Shown piece after piece: positions 8,724-16,098 of a stretch of DNA of 64,000 nucleotides (position 1 is its first letter; each line of letters starts with the position of its first letter). The DNA comes from Anaerolineae bacterium. GTDB lineage: Bacteria; Chloroflexota; Anaerolineae; Aggregatilineales; Aggregatilineaceae. The translations under genes were made by a program, and so were the position numbers. The notes under the pieces are model-generated. The model worked only from the letters and a program-made list of their open reading frames with translations, did no database searches and was not told where the DNA came from. The stretch lies in NCBI GenBank assembly GCA_018432315.1, contig JAHDLB010000004.1:124001-188000 (forward strand), in the 5' to 3' direction.

Positions 8724-10058
8724 TCACAACTCTTTCAGTGCAGCCAGCAGGTCGGCGTCCTGTTCCGGCAGGACGGTGCGCGGATCGAGCAGCAGGCGAT
8801 CCTGCGCCACGCGCGCGATGACCGGCGGGTCGTGCGCCCGCAGGCGCGCCGCGGCGGCGTTGGGCGCGTCCACGCGCGGCGACAGCGCCCAGGTGGGCAG
8901 CGTCTCGCCCGGCAGACTGCCGCCGCCCACCGTCGACTCGGACGGGATCACATCGCCGCCCACCACGGCGGCCCAGCGTTCGGCCCGCGCGCGGATCGCC
9001 TCCGGCGCAGCGCCGATCATGCGCCAGACCGGGACCCGCTCGAGGGCTTCGCCGCGCCGGTAGTGCTCCAGCGTGGCCGACAGCCCGGCCAGGCACAGCT
9101 TGTCGGCCCGAATGGCCCGCGCCAGCGGGTGGCGTTTCAGCCGGTCGATCAGGTCCGCCCGCCCGACGATGATCCCCGCCTGGGGCCCGCCGAGCAGCTT
9201 GTCGCCGCTGAACATCACGAGGTCGGCCCCGGCGGCAAGACTGTCCTGCACGCGCGGCTCCGGGGCCAGCCCGAACGGCGTCGTGTCGATCAGGGTGCCG
9301 CTGCCGATGTCGTCCAGCAGCCACAGCCCGCGCTCGTGGGCCAGGGCGGCCAGCTCCGCCAGCGGGACGGATTCGGTGAAGCCGATCACCTTGAAGTTGG
9401 AGGCGTGGGCGCGCACGATGGCCGCGGAGTCGGCGGTGATGGCGGCGGCGTAGTCGCCCAGGTGGGTGCGGTTGGTCGTTCCGATCTCGACCATGCGCGC
9501 GCCGGACTGCTGCATCACGTCCGGCACGCGGAACGCCCCGCCGATCTCGACCAACTGCCCCCGGCTGATGATCGCCTCGCGCCCGGCAGCCAGCGCCGTC
9601 AGCGCCAGCAGCACGCCGGACGCGTTATTGTTGACGACCATGCCCGCCTCGGCGCCGGTCACGTCGCGCAGAATGCGCTCGATGTGGCGGTCGCGCTTGC
9701 CACGCTGGCCCGGCTCCAGGTCGTATTCCAGCGTGCTGTAGCCGCCGCCCACCGCGCGGATTGCGTCGAGGGCCTCCGCCGACAGCGGGGCGCGGCCCAG
9801 GTTGGTGTGCACGATCACGCCTGTCGCGTTGATCACCGGGCGCAGCGTCGGCTGGGCGTCGCGGGCCAGCATCGCCGCCGCCCGCCCGACGAGGCTGGCC
9901 GCATCGGGAATCGGGCTGCCGGAGAGCGCCGCCTGCCGCGCCGTCTCGACCGCTTCGCGCAGGGCGCGCACCGTCTGCGCGTGGCCGTACTGCGCCTGGA
10001 GTCCGGCGCTGGCCCGCAGCAGGGCGTCGATGCTCGGTAAATCGCTGAGTGAGGTCAT
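8724..10058 (-). CDS. selA: L-seryl-tRNA(Sec) selenium transferase SelA
   Basis: A 444-residue PLP enzyme that converts seryl-tRNA(Sec) to selenocysteyl-tRNA(Sec) using selenophosphate. The PLP lysine is K287 in SGDKLLGGPQAG, with the family motif INATGVIVHTNLGRAPLS near residues 76-93. Length matches bacterial SelA. It is translated immediately before selB (2-base gap). A strong terminator (10082-10117) separates it from the upstream cytochrome operon, so the sel genes probably have their own promoter in the short gap. Confidence 0.95.
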   Translation of the reverse strand: MTSLSDLPSIDALLRASAGLQAQYGHAQTVRALREAVETARQAALSGSPIPDAASLVGRAAAMLARDAQPTLRPVINATGVIVHTNLGRAPLSAEALDAIRAVGGGYSTLEYDLEPGQRGKRDRHIERILRDVTGAEAGMVVNNNASGVLLALTALAAGREAIISRGQLVEIGGAFRVPDVMQQSGARMVEIGTTNRTHLGDYAAAITADSAAIVRAHASNFKVIGFTESVPLAELAALAHERGLWLLDDIGSGTLIDTTPFGLAPEPRVQDSLAAGADLVMFSGDKLLGGPQAGIIVGRADLIDRLKRHPLARAIRADKLCLAGLSATLEHYRRGEALERVPVWRMIGAAPEAIRARAERWAAVVGGDVIPSESTVGGGSLPGETLPTWALSPRVDAPNAAAARLRAHDPPVIARVAQDRLLLDPRTVLPEQDADLLAALKEL

Positions 10059-10081
10059 ATGTCGATTATACCAACGGTGCC

Positions 10082-10117
10082 AAAAAGTCGGGCGACTGCC
10101 CCCCGGAGTCGCCCGAC
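10082..10117 (-). terminator. Strong Rho-independent terminator of the cytochrome-FeS-NrfD operon
   Basis: Perfect 11-bp arms GTCGGGCGACT and AGTCGCCCGAC with a C-rich loop. On the minus strand the stem is followed by a T run (positions 10086-10082). It lies 46 bases beyond the NrfD stop. Confidence 0.9.
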
Positions 10118-10163
10118 CGAACGGAGCGAAGATCGCTCCTGAGACTAGCGTATGCCAGCGGCC

Positions 10164-11402
10164 TCAGTGATGGCCCTTCTCGTGACTCTTCGGGAACAGG
10201 GGCAGGAACCGCAGCCCCAGCGTGAGCATGAGCAGCGCATAGCCCAACACGCCGATCGCCACGCCCCACTCGGACATGGCGGGGACGTATTCGCGCACCG
10301 GGAACAACTCCGCCGCGCCGGGCGACCAGTCCATCGGCACCACCAGCCCGGACAGGGTTACGTTCCAGCGGTTGACGACGACCCCCACGATCGCCAGCAG
10401 GCCCGCCACTACCACCCAGCTATCCTGGCGGCGCAGGCGCGGCGTCAGCATGATGATCGCGGGGACCAGCGCGCCGACCACGATTTCGATCCACCAGAAG
10501 GTGAGCCCGTAGGGCGTCGCCGTTTCGAGCAGGTTGTTGGCCTGCACGCGCTCCGGCACGTGGCTGTAATAGGCCGTCGCCAGGAAGTCCCACAGCTTGA
10601 GGTACAGGTAGCCCATCATCAGCAGCCCGCCGAACATGGCGACGGCGTTGCGCAGCCGCGTTTCGATCTGGCGCTGGCGGATCATGTTCTCATAGAAGAC
10701 CGTGAGCGCCAGCGTGACGATGGAACCCGCCGCCACGGCGGACAGGATGAACATCACCGGCAGCGACGGCTTGAACCACACCGGGCGCGCCACCAGCACG
10801 CCGTAGGTCGCGCCGAGCGAAGACTGGTGCAGCAGCGACAGGCCAAGGCCGACGATCGACACCGCCGGCGTGAACTGGTGCAGGAAGTGGCCCAACCGGG
10901 GCCCGCGCGCGAACCGCTGGGCGACGAAATCGCTCTCCAGCACGGCGGGCGCCAGCTCGAAGACCAGCACCATCGAGTAGAGAATCACGCACATGGTGAT
11001 TTCCCACAGCACCGAGTGAATGTTCCAGTAGATGACCGGGTGCCAGAAACGGTCGGGCCGCCCGATGTCCATCAACAGCGCGAGCATGGCCGACGTGTAA
11101 CCGACGAACCCGACGAACACCGCGATGCGCGCGATGCGCTCGAACGACTTGACCCGGAAGATGTACGCCACCGTCGAGAGCGAGAACGCCCCCGCGCCGA
11201 GCGCGATCGCCGACAGGTCGACCGTGATCCACAAGCCCCACGGCACGCGGTCGGTCAGGTTGGTGACTTCCAGCCCGTACCACAGCACGCGAATGCCGGA
11301 GATCAGGCCGACGATCACCATGATCCCCAGGACGAGCAGCCAGAAGCTGAACAGGGGTGCGGTTTGAACCTGACGCCGGACGGTTCCGATCATCGCTGTC
11401 AT
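10164..11402 (-). CDS. NrfD/PsrC-family membrane subunit (polysulfide reductase type)
   Basis: A 412-residue integral membrane protein with about ten hydrophobic helices, in the NrfD/PsrC family that exchanges electrons between the quinone pool and a periplasmic ferredoxin subunit. Signature stretches are VPWGLWITVDLSAIALGAGA and a His/Glu-containing FWWIEIVVGALVPAI. Its ATG overlaps the stop of the FeS gene by 4 bases, implying translational coupling. With the octaheme cytochrome it should form a three-subunit quinone-cytochrome oxidoreductase without a molybdopterin subunit. The direction of electron flow is not set by sequence. Confidence 0.9.
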   Translation of the reverse strand: MTAMIGTVRRQVQTAPLFSFWLLVLGIMVIVGLISGIRVLWYGLEVTNLTDRVPWGLWITVDLSAIALGAGAFSLSTVAYIFRVKSFERIARIAVFVGFVGYTSAMLALLMDIGRPDRFWHPVIYWNIHSVLWEITMCVILYSMVLVFELAPAVLESDFVAQRFARGPRLGHFLHQFTPAVSIVGLGLSLLHQSSLGATYGVLVARPVWFKPSLPVMFILSAVAAGSIVTLALTVFYENMIRQRQIETRLRNAVAMFGGLLMMGYLYLKLWDFLATAYYSHVPERVQANNLLETATPYGLTFWWIEIVVGALVPAIIMLTPRLRRQDSWVVVAGLLAIVGVVVNRWNVTLSGLVVPMDWSPGAAELFPVREYVPAMSEWGVAIGVLGYALLMLTLGLRFLPLFPKSHEKGHH

Positions 11403-12229
11403 ATCGCCATCCCCTCCGGAGGTACATAATAAACGTTTGGCTCGGTGCCCAGGTCTTCGCGCAGCCGGAACGTCGGCAGCTCTTTGAGCAGCCTGGAGAT
11501 CTTGCTGTCGGGATCGTTCAGGTCGCCGAAGACGCGCGCCTCGACCGGGCAGATGTTCACGCAGGCCGGGGTCGCCGCGCGATCCTCACCGGGGACGAGG
11601 CCCTGGGCCAGCCCGCGATCAATGCGGTGAATGCAGAACGTGCATTTCTCGGCCACGCCGCGAGGCCGGCGGTCGACCTCGGCGTTGCCCCATTCGGGCT
11701 GGTAGCCGCTGGGGCCTTCGCGCTCCTGCCAGTTGAAGCTGCGCGCGTCGTAGGGGCACGCCACCTGGCAGTAGCGGCAGCCGATGCACAACTGGTAATC
11801 CATCACCACCAGGCCATCATCCCGCTGCCAGGTCGCCCGCGTGGGGCACACCGACACGCACGGCGCATCATTGCAGTGCAGGCAGGGCCGGGTCATGTGG
11901 AACGGGATGCCGGTGTCGGTCACCTCGGGGTGATAGACGTTCCAGCGCATGTCGTCCGGCACGTCGTTCACCGCCTGGCAGGCATACACGCAGTACTGGC
12001 AGCCGATGCATTTGCGCAGGTCGATCAACATCGCCCAGTGGTGCGTGCCGTCCACCGTGTGGCCTTTAGCCTCGCGGACGACGTCGGGCAGCTCCAGGGC
12101 CAGCTCGCGCTCGATCAAGTCCCGGAGACTGTCGACCTCGCTGAGCGCAGCCGCCACGGCGATGCTGCCGCCCACCGCCGCCATGGCGGCGATGAATTCG
12201 CGACGCGTTAGGTATTTTTCCTCAGCCAT
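11399..12229 (-). CDS. Tat-exported four-cluster ferredoxin subunit (PsrB/NrfC/HybA-like)
   Basis: A 276-residue iron-sulfur protein with a twin-arginine signal (TRREFIAAMAAVGGSIAVAA). Sixteen-cysteine ferredoxin pattern: CIGCQYCVYAC, CLHCNDAPCVSVCP, CIGCRYCQVACP, then CTFCIHR paired with CVNICP, enough for four cubane clusters. It acts on the outer face of the membrane, relaying electrons between NrfD and the multihaem cytochrome. It starts 4 bases after the cytochrome stop and overlaps NrfD by 4 bases. Confidence 0.92.
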   Translation of the reverse strand: MAEEKYLTRREFIAAMAAVGGSIAVAAALSEVDSLRDLIERELALELPDVVREAKGHTVDGTHHWAMLIDLRKCIGCQYCVYACQAVNDVPDDMRWNVYHPEVTDTGIPFHMTRPCLHCNDAPCVSVCPTRATWQRDDGLVVMDYQLCIGCRYCQVACPYDARSFNWQEREGPSGYQPEWGNAEVDRRPRGVAEKCTFCIHRIDRGLAQGLVPGEDRAATPACVNICPVEARVFGDLNDPDSKISRLLKELPTFRLREDLGTEPNVYYVPPEGMAI

Positions 12230-12233
12230 AGGA

Positions 12234-13214
12234 CTACTCTTTGTGTTCTTTGACGATTCGGGTGGTCCGTGCGCGGAAGCGGTTCACGCCGAAGACGACC
12301 AGGCCGCCCACCGCCAATCCGATGATCAGCCCCTGGGCCAGCCTCAGCGACGACGTGTTGCCGCCCTGCGCCTTGACCGTATCGACCTCGGCCTCCAGCT
12401 CGCGGATGCGCACCTGCGCCTCCAGCAGCGGGTGCTGGCTCTCGGTCAGGCCCAGTTCCTGTTGGGCCTCGCCCTGGGTTTCCATGATGCCGCTCTCGCT
12501 GATGTCCTCGTGACAGGTCACGCAGGCAGTCGTCTCGACAGCGCCGGTGTGGCCGGTGGGGAACAGGTTCCCGCTGACGTAATGCTCCTGCAAGTCTTCC
12601 AGGGAGGGGCGGAACCAGTGGCAGTCCACACACTGCTGGTTGGCGTGCACCAGATGCGCGTAATCGTTGCGCGCGTCCTCGTTATGGCAGTTCAGGCAGA
12701 GCGTGTTCGCGTCCTCGAACCGGAGCGTTTGCGGATGCGGCTGGTGGCAGGTGGAGCAGGCCAGTTGCAGCTCGCCGTGGCGGCTCTCTTCCCATTCGTG
12801 GAAGGTCGTCGTGTGGCAGCTCGCACACACCTCGACGCCCGGCTCCAGGTCCATCGGCGCGGGCGGGTGATCGTCGGGCGTTGCGCCATGACACGCTTCG
12901 CAGGTCACGCCCTCGTGTTTGTATTCACCGGTGCGCGCCTCGTACCCGGTGGTGTGGCAGGCCAGGCACTGCGGATTCTGGTCCTGGGCTTCCCACGCTT
13001 CCTGGAAGATCGGATCGCTGTACGCCTGGGCGTGTACGCCGCTCTCCCAATCGCCCACTACGTTCACGTGGCAGGTCGCGCACTGGTCCGGCGATTGCTG
13101 GGGTGGGTTGCCCTGAGCAGGATCGCCCGCTTCGGCCAGGATGGCGCCCATCACACCGAAAGCGAGCACGATGGCGAATCGTACGAAATGTCGAGAAAAG
13201 GACGAGTACGGCAT
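12234..13214 (-). CDS. Membrane-anchored octaheme cytochrome c
   Basis: A 326-residue exported cytochrome with an N-terminal signal sequence (to about residue 29). Eight CxxCH haem motifs occur in residues 45-230: CATCH, CLACH, CEACH, CASCH, CSTCH, CLNCH, CVDCH, CVTCH. After them come a short coiled coil (LLEAQVRIRELEAEVDTVKA) and a C-terminal transmembrane helix with a basic tail, so it is fixed on the outside of the membrane. It is encoded between the LysR gene (12-base gap) and the ferredoxin. Likely the periplasmic electron-accepting or -donating subunit of the NrfD complex. Confidence 0.92.
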   Translation of the reverse strand: MPYSSFSRHFVRFAIVLAFGVMGAILAEAGDPAQGNPPQQSPDQCATCHVNVVGDWESGVHAQAYSDPIFQEAWEAQDQNPQCLACHTTGYEARTGEYKHEGVTCEACHGATPDDHPPAPMDLEPGVEVCASCHTTTFHEWEESRHGELQLACSTCHQPHPQTLRFEDANTLCLNCHNEDARNDYAHLVHANQQCVDCHWFRPSLEDLQEHYVSGNLFPTGHTGAVETTACVTCHEDISESGIMETQGEAQQELGLTESQHPLLEAQVRIRELEAEVDTVKAQGGNTSSLRLAQGLIIGLAVGGLVVFGVNRFRARTTRIVKEHKE

Positions 13215-13226
13215 ACGCTGAATCCT

Positions 13227-14147
13227 TTATGTAAAAAACTGACGCAAGTCCTGGTTTTCGGGCGCAAAGACAAAATCCCAAAACGCGGTCTGCGCCTCAG
13301 TTGCGCGAAAACCCGTGTGCCGGGCGATATACAGCCGCTGGATCAGGCGCATCCCCTCGATGGGGACCTCGACCGCGCTGCCGTGATCGAGGGCCGGCCC
13401 AGCCGCGATCCGCGACACAAACGCCGCGCCAATACCGCACATCACGGCCTGGACGACTGCCTCGGTGTTCCACAGCGTGAGGCGCGACTTCAGCATGTCC
13501 AGGCTCATGTCGTGCGCCACCAGCGCCCGGTTGAGCGTGAACACCGTGCCGGAGCCGGGCTCGCGCAGCACCAGCGGATGCTCGACCAGGTCCGCCGGCC
13601 TCAGGCTGCTCGCCCCGGCCCAGGGATGCCCGGCGGGAACGATCAGCACGACCAGGTCGTCCGAAAAATACTGGTACTCGATCGCGCGGCGCGGCACCCG
13701 CAGGTTGCTGACGGCGACGTCGATTTCACCGGCCATCAGCCGGTCGAGGAACGCGCCACGCGGCCCGACTTCGCAGTGAATCCGCACGTCGGGATAGGCT
13801 TCCAGAAAGCGCGCCATAATCCCCGGCAGGATGTACTTGCCCGCCGACGTGCTGCACCCGATCATCAACCGGCCAATCACGGTGCCCTGGCGCAGCGCGA
13901 CAAATTCCTCGACGCGCTGGGCTTCCTTCAACAGGTTGCGCACAATCGGGACCAGCGCCTCACCGACCTCATTCAGTTTTATACTACGCCCGACACGGTC
14001 GAACAACTGCGTGCCAAGGTGGTTCTCCAACGCCTGAATATGGCCGCTGACAGCCGGCTGGGAGATTTGCAGGAGGCGGCCCGCTTCGGAAAAGTTCTCG
14101 GTTTCCGCCGCCACCAAAAACACCTGCAGCTCGTGCAGCTCCAGCAT
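13227..14147 (-). CDS. LysR-family transcriptional regulator (CysB/CysL-like)
   Basis: A 306-residue LysR-type regulator: N-terminal winged helix-turn-helix (LHELQVFLVAAETENFSEAG...QPAVSGHIQALENHLG, residues 4-45) and a two-lobed effector-binding domain. It is the first gene of the cytochrome-FeS-NrfD operon and is transcribed away from the selenocytochrome, the classical LysR layout in which the regulator controls the divergent gene from a shared intergenic operator (see 14192-14239). The inducer is unknown; the resemblance to CysB/CbbR/CysL types allows a sulfur or redox signal. Confidence 0.9.
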   Translation of the reverse strand: MLELHELQVFLVAAETENFSEAGRLLQISQPAVSGHIQALENHLGTQLFDRVGRSIKLNEVGEALVPIVRNLLKEAQRVEEFVALRQGTVIGRLMIGCSTSAGKYILPGIMARFLEAYPDVRIHCEVGPRGAFLDRLMAGEIDVAVSNLRVPRRAIEYQYFSDDLVVLIVPAGHPWAGASSLRPADLVEHPLVLREPGSGTVFTLNRALVAHDMSLDMLKSRLTLWNTEAVVQAVMCGIGAAFVSRIAAGPALDHGSAVEVPIEGMRLIQRLYIARHTGFRATEAQTAFWDFVFAPENQDLRQFFT

Positions 14148-14160
14148 GATTGTACGCTTT

Positions 14161-14170
14161 CCTTATAAGG
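14161..14170. promoter_or_regulatory. 10-bp palindrome just upstream of the LysR gene
   Basis: CCTTATAAGG, a perfect palindrome 14 bases from the LysR start codon. It contains a TATAAG that could serve as its -10 element, so it may be promoter and operator at once. Confidence 0.4.
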
Positions 14171-14191
14171 CGCGCGCCACAAACTGTCTCA

Positions 14192-14239
14192 TTCTTATCA
14201 GATTTCGTGATGCTGCGAAATAGACGAACATCATAAGAA
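14192..14239. promoter_or_regulatory. Candidate LysR operator in the divergent intergenic region
   Basis: Two inverted repeats between the LysR gene and the selenocytochrome. The inner one is ATTTCG-N8-CGAAAT (14202-14221), which fits the LysR T-N11-A style. The outer arms are TTCTTAT (14192-14198) and ATAAGAA (14233-14239). This is the expected place for LysR to control both directions. Confidence 0.5.
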
Positions 14240-14329
14240 AAGTGGATAAATGTTATTGCCCCATATCAGAAAGTTCGATTAAACTGGGCCATAGTGAGAT
14301 TTCTCACAACAAAGAAACCTGGAGTACTC

Positions 14330-16030
14330 ATGAAACAACATCATGGCCTCTGGCTTTTCGTCGTTATAGGAGCGTGGTTGCTGGTCGGCGCAGCGCTGGC
14401 AAGCTGTGCCCCAGACACCTCGGCCCCTGAGCTGAATACCGAAGCTCGCCTCGAAAACCTGGTCACTCCAACCGACCCCGTCGAGGTCGCCCAGGCTGAC
14501 ACGGACAGCCAGGCAGCCGACGTCCCGGCGGCGGTCACCGACATTTATTGCCTGGATTGCCACACCAACCAGACGATCATGCAGGGTCTGGCCGTCGAAG
14601 AAGAGGTCGAAACCCTGTCCGAAGGTCCTGGTTGAGGTGGCTCGGTGCCTCCGGTGGAGGCCTGGGTGAAGGTCTGGATTGACGAGGAAGCATACGCCCC
14701 GGACGTGCATTCGTCACTTGCCTGCACGGCCTGTCATGGCGGCCAGCCGGTGCGCAGCATGTCTGCTCACGATGGCCTGATCGCCGACCCGTCCGCCGAT
14801 CCCGAAACGGGATGCGGCACCTGCCATCCGAACATCGCGCCCTATGCCGCCGACAGCCTGCATAGCACGCTGCGCGGCTACGACACGGCGCTTTATGAAC
14901 GCAGCATCCCCGAAAACCACGACACGCTCGAATTCATGGAGACGTACCACTGTAACGAGTGTCACGCCACGTGCGGCGACTGCCACATCGCCCAGCCGGA
15001 CTCGGTGGGCGGCGGCCTGCTCGATGGGCACGCCTTTGTCCGCCAGCCGCCCATGAGCCAGACCTGCACGGCCTGCCACGGCAGCCGGGTCAAGAACGAG
15101 TACTACGGGCTGAACGAGGGCATTCCGGGCGACGTGCACCTGCGGCAGGCGCGGCTGGCCTGCACCGACTGCCACACCGGCGACCAGATGCACGGCATGG
15201 GCGACGCGGCAGACGCGAATCACCGGTACGATGGCGTGCGCGAGCCGCAGTGTGAAGACTGTCACGCCGATCAGATTGGCGTGGGATCGGGCATCTTGCA
15301 GCACGAGATCCACGGCACCGAGATCCTGTCGTGCCAGTCCTGCCACAGCGTGGCCTACACCAACTGCACCAACTGCCACGTCGACCGGACGGAAGAAGAC
15401 GTGCCCTTCTACAAGATCGAAGAGCATTCGCTCGGGTTCTACCTGGGGCGCAACCCGCTGCGCAGCGCCGAGCGGCCCTACCGGTACGTCCCGGTGCGGC
15501 ACGTCCCGATCGATCCGGAGTCGTTCAGCGCCTATGGCGAGGACCTGCTGCCGAACTTCCTGAACCGGCCCACCTGGACGTATGCCACGCCGCATAACAT
15601 CCAGCGCAACACGCCGCAGACGGAAAGCTGCACGGCTTGCCACGGCAACGAAGACATCTTCCTGACCGCCGACAAGGTGGTCGAGTCCGAGCGCGCCGGG
15701 GCCAACCTGAACGTGATCGTGGACGTGGTCCCGCCCATGCCGGCCAACGTCGGCCAGTTCTTCACCGGCAGCGCGGCGCCGGCAGAGGCCCCGACCGAGG
15801 AGGCCGGGGAAGCGCCTGAGCCCGGCACCGATGACAGCTTCTGGGGCGCGGATGAGGACGAGCCTGCCGCGGACGAAACGCCGAGCGACGACAGCTTCTG
15901 GGGCGCCGATGAGGGCGAGCCTGCCGCCGAAGAGACGCCAAGCGACGACAGCTTCTGGGGCGAGGGCGATAGCGAGCCCGCTGCCACAGAAGAGTCAGAG
16001 AGTGATGACAGCTTCTGGGGGGCGCAGTAG
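14330..16030 (+). CDS. Selenocysteine-containing 11-haem lipoprotein cytochrome c (UGA read as Sec)
   Basis: One 566-residue protein interrupted only by an in-frame TGA at 14633-14635 (residue 102). The ATG at 14330 has GGAG upstream and begins a lipoprotein signal (hydrophobic core, then ALASC lipobox). One haem motif (CLDCH) precedes the TGA and ten follow: CTACH, CGTCH, CNECH, CGDCH, CTACH, CTDCH, CEDCH, CQSCH, CTNCH, CTACH. The Sec context is SEGPG-U-GGSVPPVEAW. A SECIS-like hairpin follows the TGA, and selA/selB are in the same neighbourhood. The downstream part has no ribosome site, signal peptide or good start of its own (only GTG at 14645), which argues against two genes. The C-terminus carries four DDSFWG repeats. 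Probably an outward-facing, lipid-anchored electron carrier whose Sec performs chemistry or metal ligation. Alternatives are a nonsense mutation or a sequencing error. Confidence 0.82.
14633..14635 (+). other. In-frame UGA, proposed selenocysteine codon
   Basis: This TGA is the only stop between the lipobox start at 14330 and the TAG at 16028-16030. The frame before and after is identical, and both sides carry CxxCH haem motifs. Confidence 0.8.
14641..14666 (+). promoter_or_regulatory. Candidate bacterial SECIS element
   Basis: Hairpin directly after the UGA. Upper stem GCCTCC (14647-14652) pairs with GGAGGC (14656-14661) around a GGU loop. The lower stem (14641-14645 with 14662-14666) continues with one bulged U at 14646. 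The loop lies 18 bases after the UGA, within the spacing known for bacterial SECIS hairpins, and the GU-containing loop plus bulged U match the features SelB needs in the E. coli fdhF element. Confidence 0.72.
15830..16027 (+). repeat. Tandem coding repeat, DDSFWG tail
   Basis: Three units of 57-60 bases plus a partial fourth encode DDSFWG followed by an acidic E/D-E-P-A-A linker of 13-14 residues. The protein ends in DDSFWGAQ. It forms an unstructured, acidic C-terminal tail on the selenocytochrome with regularly spaced Phe-Trp pairs. Confidence 0.9.
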
Positions 16031-16098
16031 CCTCCCAGAGGCCCCCAATCGACCGTGTTCCGGTAATCGACCTTTTGCTTTGACGGAGGAATTCACCT

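Noticed and set aside
6268-9063. Very long plus-strand open frame opposite the WD40 gene and selB
   Set aside because: Antisense to clear, motif-bearing genes; its sequence is low-complexity Arg/His/Gln-rich, a GC third-position shadow.
14645-16030. Independent cytochrome gene starting at GTG 14645
   Set aside because: No ribosome site or signal peptide, and it is in the same frame as the upstream lipoprotein start; the single UGA reading is simpler.
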